Below are positions 6,526-15,373 of a DNA stretch of 40,518 bases, one piece after another. Numbering within the stretch: position 1 is the stretch's first letter; each line of letters begins with the position of its first letter. The stretch spans positions 1-40,518 of the forward strand of contig NZ_JABVEB010000047.1 in the NCBI RefSeq assembly GCF_014323665.1, in the 5' to 3' direction. The notes under the pieces were generated by a model that was given only the letters and a program-made list of their open reading frames with translations, made no database searches and was not told where the DNA came from. The stretch is from Actinomadura sp. HBU206391. GTDB lineage: Bacteria; Actinomycetota; Actinomycetes; Streptosporangiales; Streptosporangiaceae. The translations under genes were made by a program, and so were the position numbers.

Positions 6526-8997
6526 ATGTCTGGGCTTATCGTCTCCAGCCCGGCCGGTGCAGAAGTAGATCTCGTCGGCGGCGACCTCACCCTGGTCGTC
6601 GTCGTCGGTGTGATCGCACTTTTGGCGCTGGCCGTGGCCGGAGGACTTGTACGTCAGGTGCTGGCCGCGGGCCAGGGCACCGAGAAGATGCAGGAAATCG
6701 CCACTGCCGTGCAAGAGGGGGCGAGCGCTTATCTGAAGCGCCAGTTCCGCACGGTCGCCATCTTCGTGGCCCTGATCCCGTTTCTGCTCCTGTTGCTGCC
6801 CGCGGACACCACGAGTGTACGGATCGGACGTTCGGTCTTCTTCGTCGTGGGTGCGCTGTTCTCCGCGATCACCGGGTTCGCCGGAATGTGGCTTGCCGTG
6901 CGAGGCAATGTCAGGGTCGCGGCGGCGGCGCGCGAGGCCGGCGAGAAGCCGGCCATGCGGATCGCCTTCCGCACCGGTGGCGTCGCCGGCATGTTCACCG
7001 TGGGGCTGGGCCTGTTCGGCGCCGCGGTCGTCGTTTTCATCTTCAAGGGTGATGCGCCCGGCGTGCTGGAGGGCTTCGGTTTCGGTGCGGCGCTCCTCGC
7101 CATGTTCATGCGGGTCGGCGGTGGCATCTTCACCAAGGCCGCCGACGTCGGTGCCGACCTGGTCGGCAAGGTCGAGCAGGGCATTCCCGAGGACGACCCC
7201 CGCAACGCGGCCACCATCGCCGACAACGTGGGCGACAACGTCGGCGACTGCGCCGGCATGGCGGCCGACCTCTTCGAGTCGTACGCGGTCATGCTGGTCG
7301 CCGCGCTCATCCTCGGCAAGGTCGCGTTCGGCACCGAGGGCCTGGTCTTCCCGCTCATCGTGCCCATGATCGGCGTGATCACCGCTGTGATCGGTATCTT
7401 CGCTGTGGCGCCGCGGGACAAGGACCGCAACGGCATGGCTGCGATCAACCGCGGCTTCTTCCTCTCCGCGATCATCTCGGCCGTCATGGTCGGCGTGGCC
7501 GCCTTCCTCTACCTCCCGTCCTCGTTCTCCGGGCTGCACGGTCTCAGCGACTCGCTCGCGAACGACCCCCAGTTGGCGGACGTCGATCCGCGGCTCGTCG
7601 CCATCGGCGCGGTGATCATCGGCATCGTGCTCGCCAGCGCGATCCAGCTGCTCACCGGCTATTTCACCGAGACCAACCGGCGGCCGGTCAAGGACGTCAC
7701 CGAGAGTGCCAAGACCGGGCCGGCGACCGTGATCCTCTCCGGGATCTCGCTGGGCCTGGAGTCCGCGGTCTACTCGGCGCTGGTGATCGGTGCGGCCGTC
7801 TACGGCGCCTTCCTGCTCGGCTTCGGCAACACCACGCTGGCACTGTTCGCGGTGGCGCTGGCCGGCACCGGGCTGCTCACCACCGTCGGCGTCATCGTCT
7901 CGATGGACACGTTCGGCCCGGTCTCCGACAACGCTCAGGGCATCGCCGAGATGTCCGGCGATGTGACCGGCGAGGGCGCCAAGGTGCTGGAGAGCCTCGA
8001 CGCGGTCGGCAACACCACCAAGGCGATCACCAAGGGCATCGCGATCGCCACGGCGGTCCTCGCGGCGACCGCGCTGTTCGGCGCCTTCCGCACCACCGTC
8101 GAGACCGCGCTCGGCGACGCCTCGCAGAGCGTGAAGGACTCGCTGGGCGTCTTCCAGCAGTTCAGCCTCTCGGTCGACTCGCCCGACGTGCTGGTGGGGC
8201 TCATCATCGGCGCCTCGGTGGTGTTCCTGTTCTCCGGTCTGGCCATCATGGCCGTCGGCCGGGCCGCCGGCCGGGTGGTCATGGAGGTGCGCGAGCAGTT
8301 CCGCACCAAGCCCGGGATCATGGACTACACGGAGAAGCCCGACTATCAGCGGGTCGTCGACATCTGCACCCGGGACGCGCAGCGCGAGCTCGCCACCCCG
8401 GGCCTGCTGGCGATCATGACCCCGATCGCGGTCGGGTTCGCCCTCGGGTACGCCCCGCTCGGCGCGTTCCTCGCGGGCGCGATCGCGGCGGGCGTCCTCA
8501 TGGCGGTGTTCCTGTCCAACTCCGGTGGTGCCTGGGACAACGCCAAGAAGCTCGTCGAGGAGGGCAACCTCGGCGGCAAGGGCTCCCCGGCGCACGAGGC
8601 GACGATCATCGGCGACACGGTCGGTGACCCGTTCAAGGACACCGCCGGTCCGGCCATCAACCCGCTGATCAAGGTGATGAACCTGGTCTCGCTGCTCATC
8701 GCGCAGGCCGTGGTCACGACCGCCGCGAACACGCCGCTGCGGATCGGGATCACCGTGGTCGCGGTGGCCGTCGTGGTGGGCGCGATCGTGATCTCCAAGC
8801 GGCGCCCCGCACCGCTCGGCTCGGCCGAGGAGACGCCGAAGGAGGCCATCGAGCCCGGAGACGGCGACCCGGCAGGGAACGCCAAGGAGACCACCTCCGC
8901 GGTGGGCGCCAAGGCCGACACGGACGCCGACGGCGCCGGCTCGGCCTCGGACGGCAAGGACGGCAAGGAGGACAAGGAGTCCGCCACCGCGCCGTGA
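6526..8997 (+). CDS. hppA: membrane-bound H+-translocating pyrophosphatase, K+-independent type
   Basis: 823 aa from ATG 6526, preceded by a strong GAGGAGGA site; an in-frame ATG 60 bases upstream is unlikely. The catalytic block DVGADLVGKVEQGIPEDDPRN (residues 207 on; DVGADLVGKVE binds Mg-pyrophosphate) and DNVGDNVGDCAGMAADLFESY are intact, as is GDTVGDPFKDTAGPAINPL near the C-terminus. Lys499 in GNTTKAITKG is the residue that marks the K+-independent subfamily; K+-dependent enzymes have Ala there. About 16 transmembrane helices are expected. The enzyme hydrolyses PPi and pumps protons out, recovering energy from biosynthesis. Residues from about 765 form a hydrophilic Lys/Asp/Glu tail longer than usual. 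It is monocistronic, with its own promoters and terminator. Confidence 0.97.
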   Translation: MSGLIVSSPAGAEVDLVGGDLTLVVVVGVIALLALAVAGGLVRQVLAAGQGTEKMQEIATAVQEGASAYLKRQFRTVAIFVALIPFLLLLLPADTTSVRIGRSVFFVVGALFSAITGFAGMWLAVRGNVRVAAAAREAGEKPAMRIAFRTGGVAGMFTVGLGLFGAAVVVFIFKGDAPGVLEGFGFGAALLAMFMRVGGGIFTKAADVGADLVGKVEQGIPEDDPRNAATIADNVGDNVGDCAGMAADLFESYAVMLVAALILGKVAFGTEGLVFPLIVPMIGVITAVIGIFAVAPRDKDRNGMAAINRGFFLSAIISAVMVGVAAFLYLPSSFSGLHGLSDSLANDPQLADVDPRLVAIGAVIIGIVLASAIQLLTGYFTETNRRPVKDVTESAKTGPATVILSGISLGLESAVYSALVIGAAVYGAFLLGFGNTTLALFAVALAGTGLLTTVGVIVSMDTFGPVSDNAQGIAEMSGDVTGEGAKVLESLDAVGNTTKAITKGIAIATAVLAATALFGAFRTTVETALGDASQSVKDSLGVFQQFSLSVDSPDVLVGLIIGASVVFLFSGLAIMAVGRAAGRVVMEVREQFRTKPGIMDYTEKPDYQRVVDICTRDAQRELATPGLLAIMTPIAVGFALGYAPLGAFLAGAIAAGVLMAVFLSNSGGAWDNAKKLVEEGNLGGKGSPAHEATIIGDTVGDPFKDTAGPAINPLIKVMNLVSLLIAQAVVTTAANTPLRIGITVVAVAVVVGAIVISKRRPAPLGSAEETPKEAIEPGDGDPAGNAKETTSAVGAKADTDADGAGSASDGKDGKEDKESATAP

Positions 8998-9057
8998 CGC
9001 CTGCCGCCGCCTGAGTGGCGCCAGTGGGCGTGACCAGTGGGCGTGACCAATGAGTGA

Positions 9058-9090
9058 TCGAGGGTCGGTGATGTTGTCACCGGCCCTCGA
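9058..9090 (+). terminator. strong hairpin downstream of hppA
   Basis: A 14-bp stem TCGAGGGTCGGTGA (9058-9071) / TCACCGGCCCTCGA (9077-9090) with one G-U pair and a TGTTG loop, 60 bp past the hppA stop. A tandem 13-bp duplication (9022-9047) precedes it. No clear T tract follows. Confidence 0.75.
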
Positions 9091-9145
9091 CCTCGTTCGG
9101 AGATCGGTCCCCGTACCCTGGTAGGAGACTGAAGGAGGCGGCACA

Positions 9146-9262
9146 GTGAGCGGTGAGAGGACCTCGACCTCGGGGGCGAAGGGATTCGCGATCGTCTTCG
9201 GCGCGATGATCGGCGTCATCGGGGTGCTGTGGCTGATCGCGGCGCTGGTCGCGCCGCACTAG
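9146..9262 (+). CDS. 38-residue single-pass membrane peptide
   Basis: A short frame from GTG 9146 to TAG 9260-9262, preceded by an excellent ribosome site GAAGGAGG (9131-9138, 7-base spacing). The peptide has a polar start (SGERTSTSGAKG) and a single hydrophobic helix (about 14-36: FAIVFGAMIGVIGVLWLIAA), then APH. Codon use is normal, with G/C third positions. Its stop region contains the AGGAG (9261-9265) that serves the SixA-like gene starting at 9272, so the two are probably translationally coupled. I do not recognise a family. A partner or membrane tether for the following phosphatase is possible but speculative. Such genes are easily missed by minimum-length gene calling. Confidence 0.7.
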   Translation: MSGERTSTSGAKGFAIVFGAMIGVIGVLWLIAALVAPH

Positions 9263-9271
9263 GAGCGCCCG

Positions 9272-9745
9272 ATGCCGACACTGATCGTGCTGCGGCACGC
9301 CAAGGCGGTGACCGAGTTCGGGCTGCCCGACATCGACCGTCCGCTCTCGGGCCGGGGCAGGCGCGACGCGAGCGCGGCCGGAAAGTGGCTCGACAAGGCG
9401 GACTTCAAGCCTGATCTGGTGCGCTGTTCACCTGCCAAACGCACCAGGCAGACGCTCAACCGCCTCGCGGTCGACGCCGAGGTGGGGTTCGAGCCCGAGA
9501 TCTACGCCAATGACGTCGGCGGGCTGTTCGACCTGCTCACGCAGACCGACGAACAGGTCGGCACGCTGCTGCTCATCGGGCACAATCCGTCGCTGCACCA
9601 TCTGGTGCACGATCTGACCGGAGACGGCGTCGAGTCCTTTCCCACGTGCGCTCTCGCGGTCATCGACATCGAAGGCGGATGGGCCGGCATCCGGCCCGGT
9701 GCCGGACGGCTGACCGCAGGCTGGAGTCCCAAGGCCTCGGCCTGA
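9272..9745 (+). CDS. SixA-like phosphohistidine phosphatase (histidine phosphatase superfamily)
   Basis: 157 aa with AGGAG 7 bases before ATG. The N-terminal LRHAKA (Arg8-His9) is the RHG/RHA nucleophile motif. DRPLSGRGRRDA (about 28-39) and CSPAKRTRQT hold the second Arg. IGHNPSLHHLVHDL (about 105-118) supplies the second catalytic His. The short length and the RHAKA and GHNP motifs point to the SixA branch, whose members remove phosphate from phosphohistidine in signalling or PTS proteins; the substrate here is unknown. It sits directly behind the 38-aa membrane peptide and 85 bp before the FUSC gene. Confidence 0.88.
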   Translation: MPTLIVLRHAKAVTEFGLPDIDRPLSGRGRRDASAAGKWLDKADFKPDLVRCSPAKRTRQTLNRLAVDAEVGFEPEIYANDVGGLFDLLTQTDEQVGTLLLIGHNPSLHHLVHDLTGDGVESFPTCALAVIDIEGGWAGIRPGAGRLTAGWSPKASA

Positions 9746-9830
9746 CCTGCTGATGGCGGCACCATGCCGCACGTGAAGGCGCGTACGGGGGTACGTCGAA
9801 CGGGGAGCGCGGACCGGGGGGTGCCGCGAG

Positions 9831-12044
9831 GTGACGGTTCCACGCTTGGCCAAGTTCGGCGCCGCACGCCATGCCGCACTGGACTACGCGATCACCTCGG
9901 CGATCGCCGTGGCCTTCCCTCTGCTGGTGGGCACGCTCACCGGGCACATGGGCGAGGGCGCCGTGGTGGCGTTCGGCGCGTTCCTCGTCACCAACGCGGC
10001 CTATCAGGGCCCCTACGGCCTGCGGGCCCGTGCGCTGCTCGCCGCGGTCGCGGTCATCGCCATCGGGGTCACCATCGGCGGCCTGATAAGCGGGCACCAG
10101 CTGCTCGCAGTGGTCGTGGTGCCGATCGTCGTCGCCATCGGATCGGTGATCCCGCAGGTCGGCATCACCCTGGGGATCGCCACGCTGCTCGCCGCGGTCA
10201 GGCCGCTGCCCGCTCCGCTGCCCGTCGACGTGCTGTTGGAGGCGGGCGGTGGTCTCTGGCTGACGCTGCTCTTCCTGGCCCCGTGGCCGCATCGCAGGAT
10301 GCGTCCGTTCCTGGTGGCCGTGACGGAGGCCATCGGCGCCCTCGCCGAGCTCCTCGAGGCGGTCATCGAACCCGACGACGTCTGGGAGGAGCGGCGCCGG
10401 TCCACCGCCGACGCGCTGAACGCCGTGTGGGCGGCCTGCGGCCTTTATCCGGTGGGGTGCGCGGCCGACGAGGGCTCCGGACTGAAGCCGCTGGTCGATG
10501 CCCTCGCCCGGGTGATGCACGAGATCGTGGCGTTGAGGGCTCTTGTGGTGGCGATCCGGCGGCGGTCGCCGGAGACGTCCGGACCCGAGGCGCGGTCGGC
10601 CATCACGGCGCTGGCCGCCCGGCTCCGCCGGCTCGCCGTGCTGGCGCAGGTCGCCGGGCCGGCCACACTGATGCGGCAGGCGGCCGAGCCGGAGCCGCAC
10701 CTCGACCCGCTGCGCCGGCTGGCCGAGCGGGTGGACGAGCTCCGGAGCGATGCCCTGCTCGGCCGTGGCGATCTGACGTCCGCCGCTCTGCTGGACCAGT
10801 TCGGCCGTACGGCCGAACGGATCATCGCGGCCGTCGACGCGGCCACCGAGATGGTGACGGGCGGGCTGAGCGTGGGACTCACCGCCCCTCGGCCGCCGGA
10901 ACCGGGTGGTCTGCGGTCGCTCTGGCAGATCGTGCTCACCGACGTTCGCACCCGGTCACTGCGGTTCCGGCGGCTCACCCGCACGGCCATCGCGACCGCG
11001 GTCGCCATGGTGATCTGGGCGGAACTGCCGCTGCGGCACGCCTATTGGCTGCCGATCGCCGTGGTCCTGTGCATGCGTCACACCTATGGCGAGACGGCGT
11101 CACGGGTGATCCAGCGAGTGGGCGGTACGGCGACGGGCGCGGCACTCGGCGCGATCCTGCTCGCTCTCGCACCCGGCCGGCCCGCCCTGCTGGCGGCCAT
11201 CTTCTGCGCCGCGCTGACGGCCTACGCACTGCGTTCGGTGAGCTACACCGTCTGGACGGCGCTGAACACGCCACTGGTCATGATGCTGATCGATTACTCG
11301 ACTCCGGTCGACTGGCGGGTGGCCGGCGAGCGCATCGGGCTGACCGTCACCGGCGGCCTCCTCGCATTGGTGACGGCGCGGCTGTTCTGGCCGTCCAGTC
11401 GCGGCGACGACACCGTCCTGGTGGAGCGGCTGGCCGCCATGTGCGAGGAACACGCCTCTCTCATCCGGGTCGTGGCGGAACGGGTCGCCGGGGCGGATCC
11501 GCCGTTGGACGAACGCTTCCTGGCGGCCGAGGAACTGGTGGAACAGCTCGACGAGGCCGTGGGGCGGCTGGCCGAGGAGCCGGCGCCCGACCCCGAGCGG
11601 ATCGCCCGGCTGCAAGACGCCGTCGCGGCGGCCCGCCGGATCGGCGACCATCTCATCACCCTGAGCAGACTGGGCGGTGCCGAGAGCGTCGATCCGGGCC
11701 CCGTCCCGGCGATCCTCGACCGGCTCGCCGACCTGCTGGAGGAGATGGCGGGGGAACTGCGGGAGGGCCGTGCGCCGCAGGTTCCCGCGCCGGACACCGA
11801 TCAGGCGCTGGGCGTTCTGGACGACTTCCTGTCCGGTGTGACGCGGCGGCGGCGCGCCGAGGTGGCCGCCGGCACCGGTTTGAGCGAGATCACGCCGTTG
11901 CGGCGGACGCTCAGGCAGGCCGTCGCCGTACGGGATGTACTGCACGCGCTCCGCGGCGACATCGAGGCCCTCGGCCACGCGCTGCGGGCGGTCTCTCCGC
12001 TTCCGGCGCGCACGCCGGTCAGCCGGCCTCCGTCGCCTTGGTGA
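9831..12044 (+). CDS. FUSC-type (aromatic acid exporter-like) integral membrane protein
   Basis: 737 aa from GTG 9831, with a G-rich stretch at 9816-9821 as a weak ribosome site. There are two membrane bundles. Helices within about residues 15-155 include ITSAIAVAFPLLVGTLTG and ALLAAVAVIAIGVTIGGL. After a charged helical region (about 160-365), a second bundle starts at about 376 (LTRTAIATAVAMVIWAELPL, HAYWLPIAVVLCM, RVGGTATGAALGAILLALAP and ALTAYALRSVSYTVWTALNT). The second bundle matches the FUSC_2 domain of the AaeB/YccS-like family. The last 220 residues are soluble and helical, rich in Glu and Arg. The family is linked to efflux of aromatic acids and similar compounds; the substrate cannot be read from sequence. 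Its 3' end overlaps the convergent ROK gene by 26 bp. Confidence 0.85.
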   Translation: MTVPRLAKFGAARHAALDYAITSAIAVAFPLLVGTLTGHMGEGAVVAFGAFLVTNAAYQGPYGLRARALLAAVAVIAIGVTIGGLISGHQLLAVVVVPIVVAIGSVIPQVGITLGIATLLAAVRPLPAPLPVDVLLEAGGGLWLTLLFLAPWPHRRMRPFLVAVTEAIGALAELLEAVIEPDDVWEERRRSTADALNAVWAACGLYPVGCAADEGSGLKPLVDALARVMHEIVALRALVVAIRRRSPETSGPEARSAITALAARLRRLAVLAQVAGPATLMRQAAEPEPHLDPLRRLAERVDELRSDALLGRGDLTSAALLDQFGRTAERIIAAVDAATEMVTGGLSVGLTAPRPPEPGGLRSLWQIVLTDVRTRSLRFRRLTRTAIATAVAMVIWAELPLRHAYWLPIAVVLCMRHTYGETASRVIQRVGGTATGAALGAILLALAPGRPALLAAIFCAALTAYALRSVSYTVWTALNTPLVMMLIDYSTPVDWRVAGERIGLTVTGGLLALVTARLFWPSSRGDDTVLVERLAAMCEEHASLIRVVAERVAGADPPLDERFLAAEELVEQLDEAVGRLAEEPAPDPERIARLQDAVAAARRIGDHLITLSRLGGAESVDPGPVPAILDRLADLLEEMAGELREGRAPQVPAPDTDQALGVLDDFLSGVTRRRRAEVAAGTGLSEITPLRRTLRQAVAVRDVLHALRGDIEALGHALRAVSPLPARTPVSRPPSPW

Positions 12045-13236
12045 GAACCTCGAGGGGGCTGGTCAGCACCTCGGTGAAGGCCAGCTCGGCGGCGCCTACC
12101 AGGGGCGCGTCGTCGCCGAGATCGGAGGTGCGCAGCCGCAGCCCTTCACGAGAGGCCGCCATCGTGTTGATCTTGAGTCGGCTGCGCACCTGTGCGGCCG
12201 AACTCAGATAGATCTCGCGCAGGATGCCACCGAAGATCACCATCTCCGGATTGAAGATGTTGACCAGGTTCGCGACACCGAACCCGAGCCAGTCACCGAC
12301 GCGGTGCAGGGCGTCGCGGGCGAGGGCGTCACCCCTCTCGGCGGCGTCGACGATGGCGCGGATCGCGTCGCGGCCGATGAGGTCTCCCGACACCTCGCGC
12401 CCGGCCGCGGACAGCAGGGCCCGCTCGCCGACCTCGGCCTCCAGGCAGCCTGCGGAGCCGCAGCCACAGGCACGCCCGTACGGGTTGATGATCATGTGGC
12501 CGACCTCGCCGCCGTACCCGCCCTCACCGCCGAGGAGCCGCCCGCCGACGATGATCCCGCCGCCGATTCCGACGTCACCGTGCAGGTAGATGAGGTCCTG
12601 GCAGCGAGTGCCGATCCCTCGCTGATGCTCGGCGAGCGCACCCAGGTTGGCGTCGTTGGCCACAGAGACGGTCAGATCGAGATCGAGCTCCCGGGTGAGG
12701 GCGGCGCCGAACGGCACCTCCGTCTGCCCGATGTTGGGACCGAAGCGGACCAGGCCGTCGCCCCGGCGAACCACCCCGCAGAACGCCGCGCCCGCCCCGA
12801 CACAGATCGTGCCCGGGTCGGCCTTGCGCAGCATCTCCCGGGCGAAGCCGGCCAGCGAGGCGACCACCTCGTCGACGTCGAAGCCGCTGCGATCGCGGAC
12901 CGCCTCGCGGCGGTCGAGGATCGTCCCGCCCAGGCCGACGCGGGCCGCCGCGATCCGGTCCACGCCGACGTCGAAGGCCAGCACGTAGACCCGGGTGGAC
13001 TCGGGCCGGACGACCAGTGAGGGCCGTCCGGCCCGGCCGGTCTCGCTGGGCAGTTCCTCGCGGACCAGACCGGCGGCCGTCAGTTCCGCGGTGAGCGCCA
13101 TGATGGTGCTCCGGTTGAGACCGAGCCGGTCCGCGAGGACGGTCCGTGAGGTGGGGCCGTGTAGGTGGATGTAGCGAAGCAGTATGCCGAGGTTGTGGCG
13201 GCGGATCTCCTCTTGTGAGGGACCGGCTCGCATCAT
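12019..13236 (-). CDS. ROK-family transcriptional regulator (XylR/NagC-type)
   Basis: 405 aa; the start has two adjacent ATG codons (13236 and 13233). N-terminal winged HTH: RYIHLHGPTSRTVLADRLGLNRSTI, split as TSRTVLADRLGLNRSTI (about 29-45) then LTAAGLVREE. The ROK sugar-kinase-like domain starts at about 83 (LAFDVGVDRI) and has VANDANLGALAEH and GDVGIGGGIIVGG. The zinc motif is GRACGCGSAGCLEA (Cys-x-Cys-x4-Cys). It is the last gene of the minus-strand sugar ABC operon, 31 bp after the permease. ROK repressors of this type release DNA on binding the transported sugar or its phosphate, so it most likely controls the operon and itself. The 3' end overlaps the convergent FUSC gene. Confidence 0.93.
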   Translation of the reverse strand: MMRAGPSQEEIRRHNLGILLRYIHLHGPTSRTVLADRLGLNRSTIMALTAELTAAGLVREELPSETGRAGRPSLVVRPESTRVYVLAFDVGVDRIAAARVGLGGTILDRREAVRDRSGFDVDEVVASLAGFAREMLRKADPGTICVGAGAAFCGVVRRGDGLVRFGPNIGQTEVPFGAALTRELDLDLTVSVANDANLGALAEHQRGIGTRCQDLIYLHGDVGIGGGIIVGGRLLGGEGGYGGEVGHMIINPYGRACGCGSAGCLEAEVGERALLSAAGREVSGDLIGRDAIRAIVDAAERGDALARDALHRVGDWLGFGVANLVNIFNPEMVIFGGILREIYLSSAAQVRSRLKINTMAASREGLRLRTSDLGDDAPLVGAAELAFTEVLTSPLEVLTKATEAG

Positions 13237-13267
13237 TCGGTAAGCCTCATCTGCATCCCGTGCGGTG

Positions 13268-14518
13268 TCATCTCAATCCCGTCGCGGCGGCCCGCTTCCT
13301 GGAAAGGGCGTCCACCCCGGCTGCGAGCAGCAGGACGAGGCCGGTGACGACGTACTTGACGCCGGCGCTGTAGCCCATCAGGCCCATGCCGTTGTCGATG
13401 ACGGCGACCACGGCGCCACCGAGAACGGCGTCCAGCACCCTGCCCTTGCCGCCGAACAGACTAGTGCCGCCGATCACCGCGGCGCCCACCGCATAGAGAA
13501 GGACGTTGCTGCCACCGGTGTTCGGGTCCACCGAGTTGGCCCGGGAGGCCGCGATGATGCCGCCCACGGCCGCCATCGTCGAACAGATGACGAAGGCGGA
13601 GATGCGGATACGGTCGACGTTGATGCCGGCCCGCCGGGATGCCTCCCTGTTGCCGCCCACGGCGTAGAGGTGCCGTCCGTACGCGGTGCGGCGCAGCACG
13701 AAGGTCCAGCCGATCAGCAGCACCACGATGATCGGTACGACGATCGGAACGCCCTTCAGGGACACCACGATGGCGTTGCGGCTGCGCTCCTGGTTGAGCA
13801 CGTAGACGGCGACCCCGGCGATGACCGCCACGGCCCCGACCCGCACCGCGATGAGCGACATCGGGTCGGCGGTGAGCCCCCGGCTCACCCGCCCGCGCGC
13901 CCGCCACACCTGTACGGCGGCGTATCCGACGACGCCGACGGCCACCATCAGCCACCCGAGCACCGGCGCCACGTTCTTGTTCGCGATCGCCAGGATGGTT
14001 TCGTCCCGGATGGAGATGTTGGAGCCCTCGTTCATGAGCATGAGGACGACGCCCTGGAACGCCAGGAAGGCGGCGAGCGTCACGACGAACGACGGGACAC
14101 CGAGTTTGGCGACGAGCGCGCCGATCACGAGCCCGATCACCGCGCCGGTCACCACCGCGCCGAGGACCGCCACGTACCACGGCCAGCCGTGGTTGGTCAG
14201 CAGCACGGCCAGCACGGCCGCGCACACGCCGCTGGCGAACCCGGCGGACAGGTCGATCTCCCCGATCAGGAGCACGAAGACGAGCCCCATGGCGATGACC
14301 GTGACGGCGGCGCCCTGGGTGAACAGGTTCGCGAAGTTGCCTTCCGACAGGAACGCGGGGCGCAAGATCGAGAAGATCGCGCACAGCACGACCAGACCGA
14401 GGATCGCGGGCAGCGCGCCCACCTCGCCTCCGCGTACCCGGTCCACATAGCCGCGCACATGGGTGCTGATGGGGACGGAGCCGGTCTCCTGGGCCCCCTT
14501 CGAAACGATCACGCTCAT
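13268..14518 (-). CDS. sugar ABC transporter permease (XylH/RbsC-type)
   Basis: 416 aa from ATG 14518, which overlaps the stop of the ATPase gene as ATGA; a longer upstream frame is rejected. The family signature GEIDLSAGFASG follows MGLVFVLLI (about 92-112). About ten to twelve transmembrane helices are visible, for example ILGLVVLCAIFSIL, YVAVLGAVVTGAVIGLVIGAL and VVTLAAFLAFQGVVLML. The EAA-like loop segment GGNREASRRAGINVDRIRI is present. At over 400 residues it matches XylH-like permeases rather than the shorter RbsC. It forms the membrane channel of the importer with the ATPase upstream and the lipoprotein binding protein. Confidence 0.92.
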   Translation of the reverse strand: MSVIVSKGAQETGSVPISTHVRGYVDRVRGGEVGALPAILGLVVLCAIFSILRPAFLSEGNFANLFTQGAAVTVIAMGLVFVLLIGEIDLSAGFASGVCAAVLAVLLTNHGWPWYVAVLGAVVTGAVIGLVIGALVAKLGVPSFVVTLAAFLAFQGVVLMLMNEGSNISIRDETILAIANKNVAPVLGWLMVAVGVVGYAAVQVWRARGRVSRGLTADPMSLIAVRVGAVAVIAGVAVYVLNQERSRNAIVVSLKGVPIVVPIIVVLLIGWTFVLRRTAYGRHLYAVGGNREASRRAGINVDRIRISAFVICSTMAAVGGIIAASRANSVDPNTGGSNVLLYAVGAAVIGGTSLFGGKGRVLDAVLGGAVVAVIDNGMGLMGYSAGVKYVVTGLVLLLAAGVDALSRKRAAATGLR

Positions 14519-15300
14519 GCCTTTGCTCCGTTCACGCCATCCCCGTTCACCAGGCCGAGTTCGCCACTGCGCCCTGCGGTGATCAATTCGACGACCTGTG
14601 CGTGAGTGACGTCGGAGGTCCGCACCTCGGCGGCCATCCGGCCCAGGTAGAGGGCGGATATGCGGTCGGACACCGCGAAGACGTCGTTCAGGTTGTGCGA
14701 GATGAGGACGACGGCGAGGCCCTTGTCGGCCAGCCGCCGGACGAGTTCCAGCACCTGCTGGGTCTGGGCGACGCCCAGTGCCGCAGTCGGCTCGTCGAGT
14801 ACCACGACCTTGCTGTTCCACAGCACGGCCTTGGCGATCGCGACCGTCTGCCGCTGGCCGCCCGACAGGCTCGAGACCTGCTGACGGACGGAGTGGACGG
14901 TTCGGACCGACAGCCCGGTGAGGGTCGTGGCGGCCATCTCCTCCATCGTCGCCTCGTCGAGGACCAGACCGCGTTTGCGCTCCCGGCCGAGGAACATGTT
15001 CTGCACGATGTCGAGGTTGTCGGCCAGCGCCAGGTCCTGATAGACGATCTCTACTCCGAGGGCGGCGGCGTCGCGCGGACTGCTCACGTGGACCGGCTTG
15101 CCGTCGAAGAAGTAGTCACCCGAGTCGATCGGGTGGATGCCGCCGATGCATTTGACCAGCGTGGACTTGCCGGCTCCGTTGTCGCCGACCAGGGCGGTCA
15201 CCTCTCCCGCGTGGGCGGAGAAGAAGACGTCGTACAGGACCTGGACGGGGCCGAAGCTCTTGTTGAGGTTGCGCAGCTCCAGGACAGGTGTCGCGGGCAT
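14515..15300 (-). CDS. sugar ABC transporter ATP-binding protein, single-domain (XylG-like half)
   Basis: 261 aa with AAGGAG about 9 bases before ATG 15300. Walker A GDNGAGKST (39-47), Q-loop in EIVYQDLALADNLDIV, signature LSGGQ (145-149), Walker B VVVLDE (165-170) and the switch His in VLISHN are all present. XylG, RbsA and MglA are normally fused double ATPases of about 500 aa. This one contains only one complete, N-terminal-type domain, so it should work as a homodimer, a form common in actinobacteria. It overlaps the permease start by 4 bp. A large hairpin separates it from the upstream binding-protein gene and probably keeps its expression below that of the binding protein. Confidence 0.93.
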   Translation of the reverse strand: MPATPVLELRNLNKSFGPVQVLYDVFFSAHAGEVTALVGDNGAGKSTLVKCIGGIHPIDSGDYFFDGKPVHVSSPRDAAALGVEIVYQDLALADNLDIVQNMFLGRERKRGLVLDEATMEEMAATTLTGLSVRTVHSVRQQVSSLSGGQRQTVAIAKAVLWNSKVVVLDEPTAALGVAQTQQVLELVRRLADKGLAVVLISHNLNDVFAVSDRISALYLGRMAAEVRTSDVTHAQVVELITAGRSGELGLVNGDGVNGAKA

Positions 15301-15324
15301 GCTGAGTGGCTCCTTCTGTGCTGC

Positions 15325-15367
15325 GACCGCGTGCCCCGGCGCGGGTCGAGCGCCAGGGCACGCGGTC
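15325..15367 (-). terminator. intercistronic hairpin between binding-protein and ATPase genes
   Basis: A perfect 12-bp stem GACCGCGTGCCC (15325-15336) / GGGCACGCGGTC (15356-15367) encloses a smaller stem GGCGC (15338-15342) / GCGCC (15350-15354). It fills the 73-bp gap after the binding-protein stop. In ABC operons, such structures protect the upstream mRNA and attenuate read-through, giving excess binding protein. The fold is seen; the role is inferred. Confidence 0.7.
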
Positions 15368-15373
15368 TGCGTG

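Noticed and set aside
6454..9219. A 921-codon open frame antisense to hppA
   Set aside because: It mirrors the G/C-rich third positions of hppA, is full of His/Asp/Arg/Gly, and has no family motif or ribosome site.
9764..12211. An 815-codon frame overlapping the FUSC gene in another frame
   Set aside because: Arg/Gly-rich shadow without motifs; the overlapping frame gives a clean two-bundle membrane protein.
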